Assembly: GCF_000943545.1 (NCBI RefSeq)
Contig: NZ_JTHP01000044.1
Coordinates: 1-55,204, forward strand
Direction of reading: 5' to 3'
From: Paenibacillus terrae
GTDB lineage: Bacteria > Bacillota > Bacilli > Paenibacillales > Paenibacillaceae
Length of the DNA: 55,204 nucleotides
Made by a program: the position numbers and the translations under genes. Below, piece by piece: positions 52,916 through 55,204 of the stretch. The notes below the pieces were generated by a model. The model did not search any database, was not told the DNA's origin, and saw nothing but the letters and a program-made list of their open reading frames with translations. Each line of letters begins with the position of its first letter. Within the stretch, counting starts at the first letter, position 1.

Positions 52916-53526
52916 TAAACTTCCCCTCTTCGACTGTTGGACGTTAACGCTTTTTATCATACACTAAAACGTCGTGTTGATTCAAAACATTCCTTTTGAG
53001 TTCTCCCCTTTTAATTAAGAGGGAGGTCAAAACCCTTGATATGTAAGGCTTTTAGGACGATTATCTATCTGGAAGAGCTAAACTAATTCATGACGCGTAT
53101 TCTCAGTGAATAGGCGTCTAAGACCCATCATTCTTATAAGATTAACTATTGTAAAACTGGGAGGATTAAGAAGAAAAATCTTTTGTATTTCACAATGCCA
53201 GGTCCATAAGAATTACTGGGATCTACTGAGAATTAATGGCACTAACTAAAATGTAAACCAACAAATAGGAAAAGCAGACAATATTATATAGGTTGACGGT
53301 TACGATTTTTTCATACACCTTAAACGTCTTAATGCTTTATTTGAGTCTCTTTTATATCTTCCTGATATGTATTGATGGAGGCTCAAAACCTTGATGTTAC
53401 GGGTTTTTTTCGATTCAATTGTGAGGGAGGAAGCAAAATATATATAGCTAACACAGACTGATTAAATTGGATCTTTTTTAGGCTTGAAGGTTGAATGTAT
53501 AAGATTATCAGTGAATGATAACTTGC
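52916..53526. other. Gene-free stretch
   Basis: AT-rich. Two similar short segments, TCAAAACCCTTGATATGTAAGG near 53026 and CTCAAAACCTTGATGTTACGGG near 53384, resemble each other but no gene or att site can be defined. Nothing else recognised. Confidence 0.4.
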
Positions 53527-53558
53527 AAAAAAAAGGCCCTCCTCTACGGAGAGGCCAC
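53527..53558 (-). terminator. Terminator at the left end of the second IS1182 element
   Basis: Minus strand GGCCTCTCCGTAGAGGAGGGCC then TTTTTTTT. The IS end (GGAGAGGCCACTG) forms part of the stem, so the element again sits at a terminator. Confidence 0.7.
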
Positions 53559-55204
53559 TGAAAAACATGGTTCTTACAGATAGCTGAAAGAGAATCCATT
53601 AAAAAGACGACATTCATTCCTTTGTTTTTGAATGAGATGTCGTCTTTTTTTGCTTCCTCATGTCTACGAGTGCTCCTCTTTTTAGCTCATCAACTTCAAG
53701 ATCCGCTTCAGATTCACCGCGAAAATCGCCATCGCTCCTTGCATTTCCATGCCAATCAGACCCGAGGAGGATGCCACATCATACCCGTGTCTGTGCTTGA
53801 GTTCACTGTTCTTGGCTTCAATTTTGTATCGCTCTTTGGCCTTGGTCTTAAAGACCTCACTCTCCTGAAATACGGCTTGAGCCAGATGTTCGTCGCTTTT
53901 TATACTTACAGAATACGTCTTGCTTTTTGCCCCGTCCTTGTAGCAGCCTTCCCGAAGAAGGCATCGCTTGCATGTTTCTACGTCAAAGTAATAGGTGTCG
54001 GTTTGGTTTTCTCCTCGGCCTTTTTTCCCCTGCCGCGCCCGGCGAGTTGCCAGATCACCAGCCTTGCACACATACATCCCTGCATCTTGAACTCAAATTC
54101 GTCTTCCTTCTTTCGGTTTCCCTGAGTAATCAAAGGATGTAGTTTTGCGACCAGTTGGATGTTTTCTTGTGCACTGTAGGCGAGGTTATCTTTTTCTGAA
54201 TAGGCTGCATCTCCAATCACCGTTTCCACTTTCATTCCTACCGCCTTACTTTTTTCAATCAAGGTTTGGAGTTGCTTGCCGTCGTGTTTTTCCCCGGTGG
54301 TAATTGTTGCCGCTGTTATGATTCACTCTTCACTCATAGCGATGTGGGTTTTGTAACCAAAAAACGAGAAGTCCACACTTTTGTGACCCATTTTGGCATC
54401 GGGATCCGCAGACGTTTGCAGATGCTCCACATCGTCGGTGACGGTTTCTTTCAATAAATTCAACGGTTCTGTAACCTTCGGCAGTCCGGTAAATCGCCCA
54501 TCCTGTTCAATCACAGCGACCAGTTGCTGGCTATACTGGATTTCATCTTCTAGGACATCCGTGGCGGGTTTGGCGGGAAACTTACTTTTCATGGATTCAT
54601 CCAGCGTGTAGATGGCCTTTCTGAGACGCTTGGAACGTTCCCGTAGCACGGCTTGCGGTGTTTTTTGAGTGTAGCGGGCTTGGGTATGAGTTGCGTCCAC
54701 AATAATAGATTTACTGTGAATAACGCCTTTTTCGATGGCGATTTCCACCGTTTTGCCGATGAGCAAATCTAACAACTTCATACCTTTGAGCCGTAATTTG
54801 CGAAACTTGGTGAGTAGACTGGGATCAATGACAGCTTCTTCTGGAGCCATATGCAGAAAAAACTTGAATGACAAATCCGTTTTTGAGCGCTCAACCAGGT
54901 CGATGTCAGACAAGTCAAAGATGGACTTGAGTAGCAAATATTTAAACATCCGAACCGGATCTACAGCTGTACGTCCGTTGTCATGACAATAGTTGTCATG
55001 CAGTTCCTCATACACAAAGCTAAAGTCCACCAGTTCGTCCATTCTCCGCAACATATGATCTTTGGGGATGAGTACATCGTAAAGTTCTGTATACGGACTC
55101 AACAAAAAGCTCTGCTGTTTCGGGAGCACAGGGATCACCAACCTTGGATAAGATACTTCAATTATACCGAAAAAAAGAGACAGACTCCTCAAAAAAATGA
55201 GGAA
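53548..55204 (-). mobile_element. IS1182-family element 2 (right end beyond window)
   Basis: A different IS1182-type element from the one at 8268. The left end reads GGAGAGGCCACTGAAAAAC, comparable with GAGAGCCCTGCAAAA of element 1. It contains a broken transposase; the other end lies outside the window. Confidence 0.75.
53682..55192 (-). pseudogene. IS1182-family transposase, broken
   Basis: The N-terminal 289 residues are open (LIPKDHMLRRMDELVDFSFV, then IIVDATHTQARYTQKTPQAV and FSFFGYKTHIAMSEE) and end at an in-frame TGA near 54323. The same frame continues IITAATITTGEKHDGKQLQT and VIGDAAYSEKDNLAYS, then shifts near 54070 to MYVCKAGDLATRRARQG, CKRCLLREGCYKDG and a final RILKLMS. One stop and one frameshift make it inactive. 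The true start may be a codon inside the open frame, since the first residues (MRSLSLFFG) have no strong ribosome site. Confidence 0.85.

Noticed and set aside
52916..53526. An integrase attachment site suggested by the two CAAAACC-TTGAT segments
   Set aside because: The two segments are imperfect, no recombinase is in the window and no duplicated core could be defined.

Overview
The window looks like part of a large, low-GC Gram-positive plasmid or plasmid-like phage, most likely from Bacillales and perhaps Paenibacillaceae. The grounds are strong AGGAGG ribosome binding sites, sigma-A style promoters, a replication initiator beside an iteron array, a group II intron, IS1182- and IS3-type elements and a TerD-family gene. 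No rRNA, tRNA, CRISPR array, partition gene or recombinase was seen. The host assignment is an inference.

Layout. Positions 1-2770 are a group II intron (cut by the window start) inserted in a SymE-like gene. Positions 3-8 kb carry minus-strand single genes of unknown function. A degenerate IS1182 element lies at 8268-9897, inserted in a terminator. From 14.8 down to 10.6 kb runs a compact minus-strand operon: Ycf46-like AAA ATPase, DUF1257 (Ycf35-like), DUF2997, a radical-SAM 4Fe-4S protein and two related membrane proteins. A DsbA-like thiol oxidoreductase follows at 15.1 kb. Positions 16.0-19.8 kb hold a possible DNA- or nucleotide-modification operon: methylase-like protein, PAPS-reductase/PP-loop protein, two small proteins and a GNAT/Mom-like protein broken by an IS3 remnant. 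Replication lies at 22.6-26.4 kb: two plus-strand genes either side of an array of 11 iterons. Positions 27-34 kb are mostly unknown single genes and IS3 relics. Positions 35.2-38.5 kb are a graveyard of fragments (ATP-dependent ligase, primase, threonine-aldolase-like lyase). Positions 39-53 kb hold a PD-(D/E)XK-containing protein, a RES-domain protein with a Cys-rich N-terminus, a DNA methyltransferase, a YaaA/DUF6884-like protein, a frameshifted TerD gene, a 615-residue unknown protein and an internally duplicated zinc-ribbon protein. A second degenerate IS1182 element closes the window.

The most striking feature is a recurrent leader, found at 15 places, all in the same (minus-strand) orientation. 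Where complete it consists of its own promoter (often extended -10, TGATANNAT), then at a nearly constant distance a small hairpin whose stem varies but whose loop is conserved (about GGCAYGCGCC), then a long branched hairpin ending in a U-run (an intrinsic terminator), a UUCACAACCC box, a ribosome binding site and one gene. The stems covary, so this looks like a real RNA family. I infer a plasmid-wide transcription attenuation or antitermination regulon of unknown signal. Two copies near the replication region lack the first hairpin and have no intact gene.

Several genes (transposases, TerD, small genes at 21.1 and 22.2 kb, the lyase) carry single-base frameshifts. Either this replicon is decaying or the assembly has indel errors; the sequence alone cannot decide.
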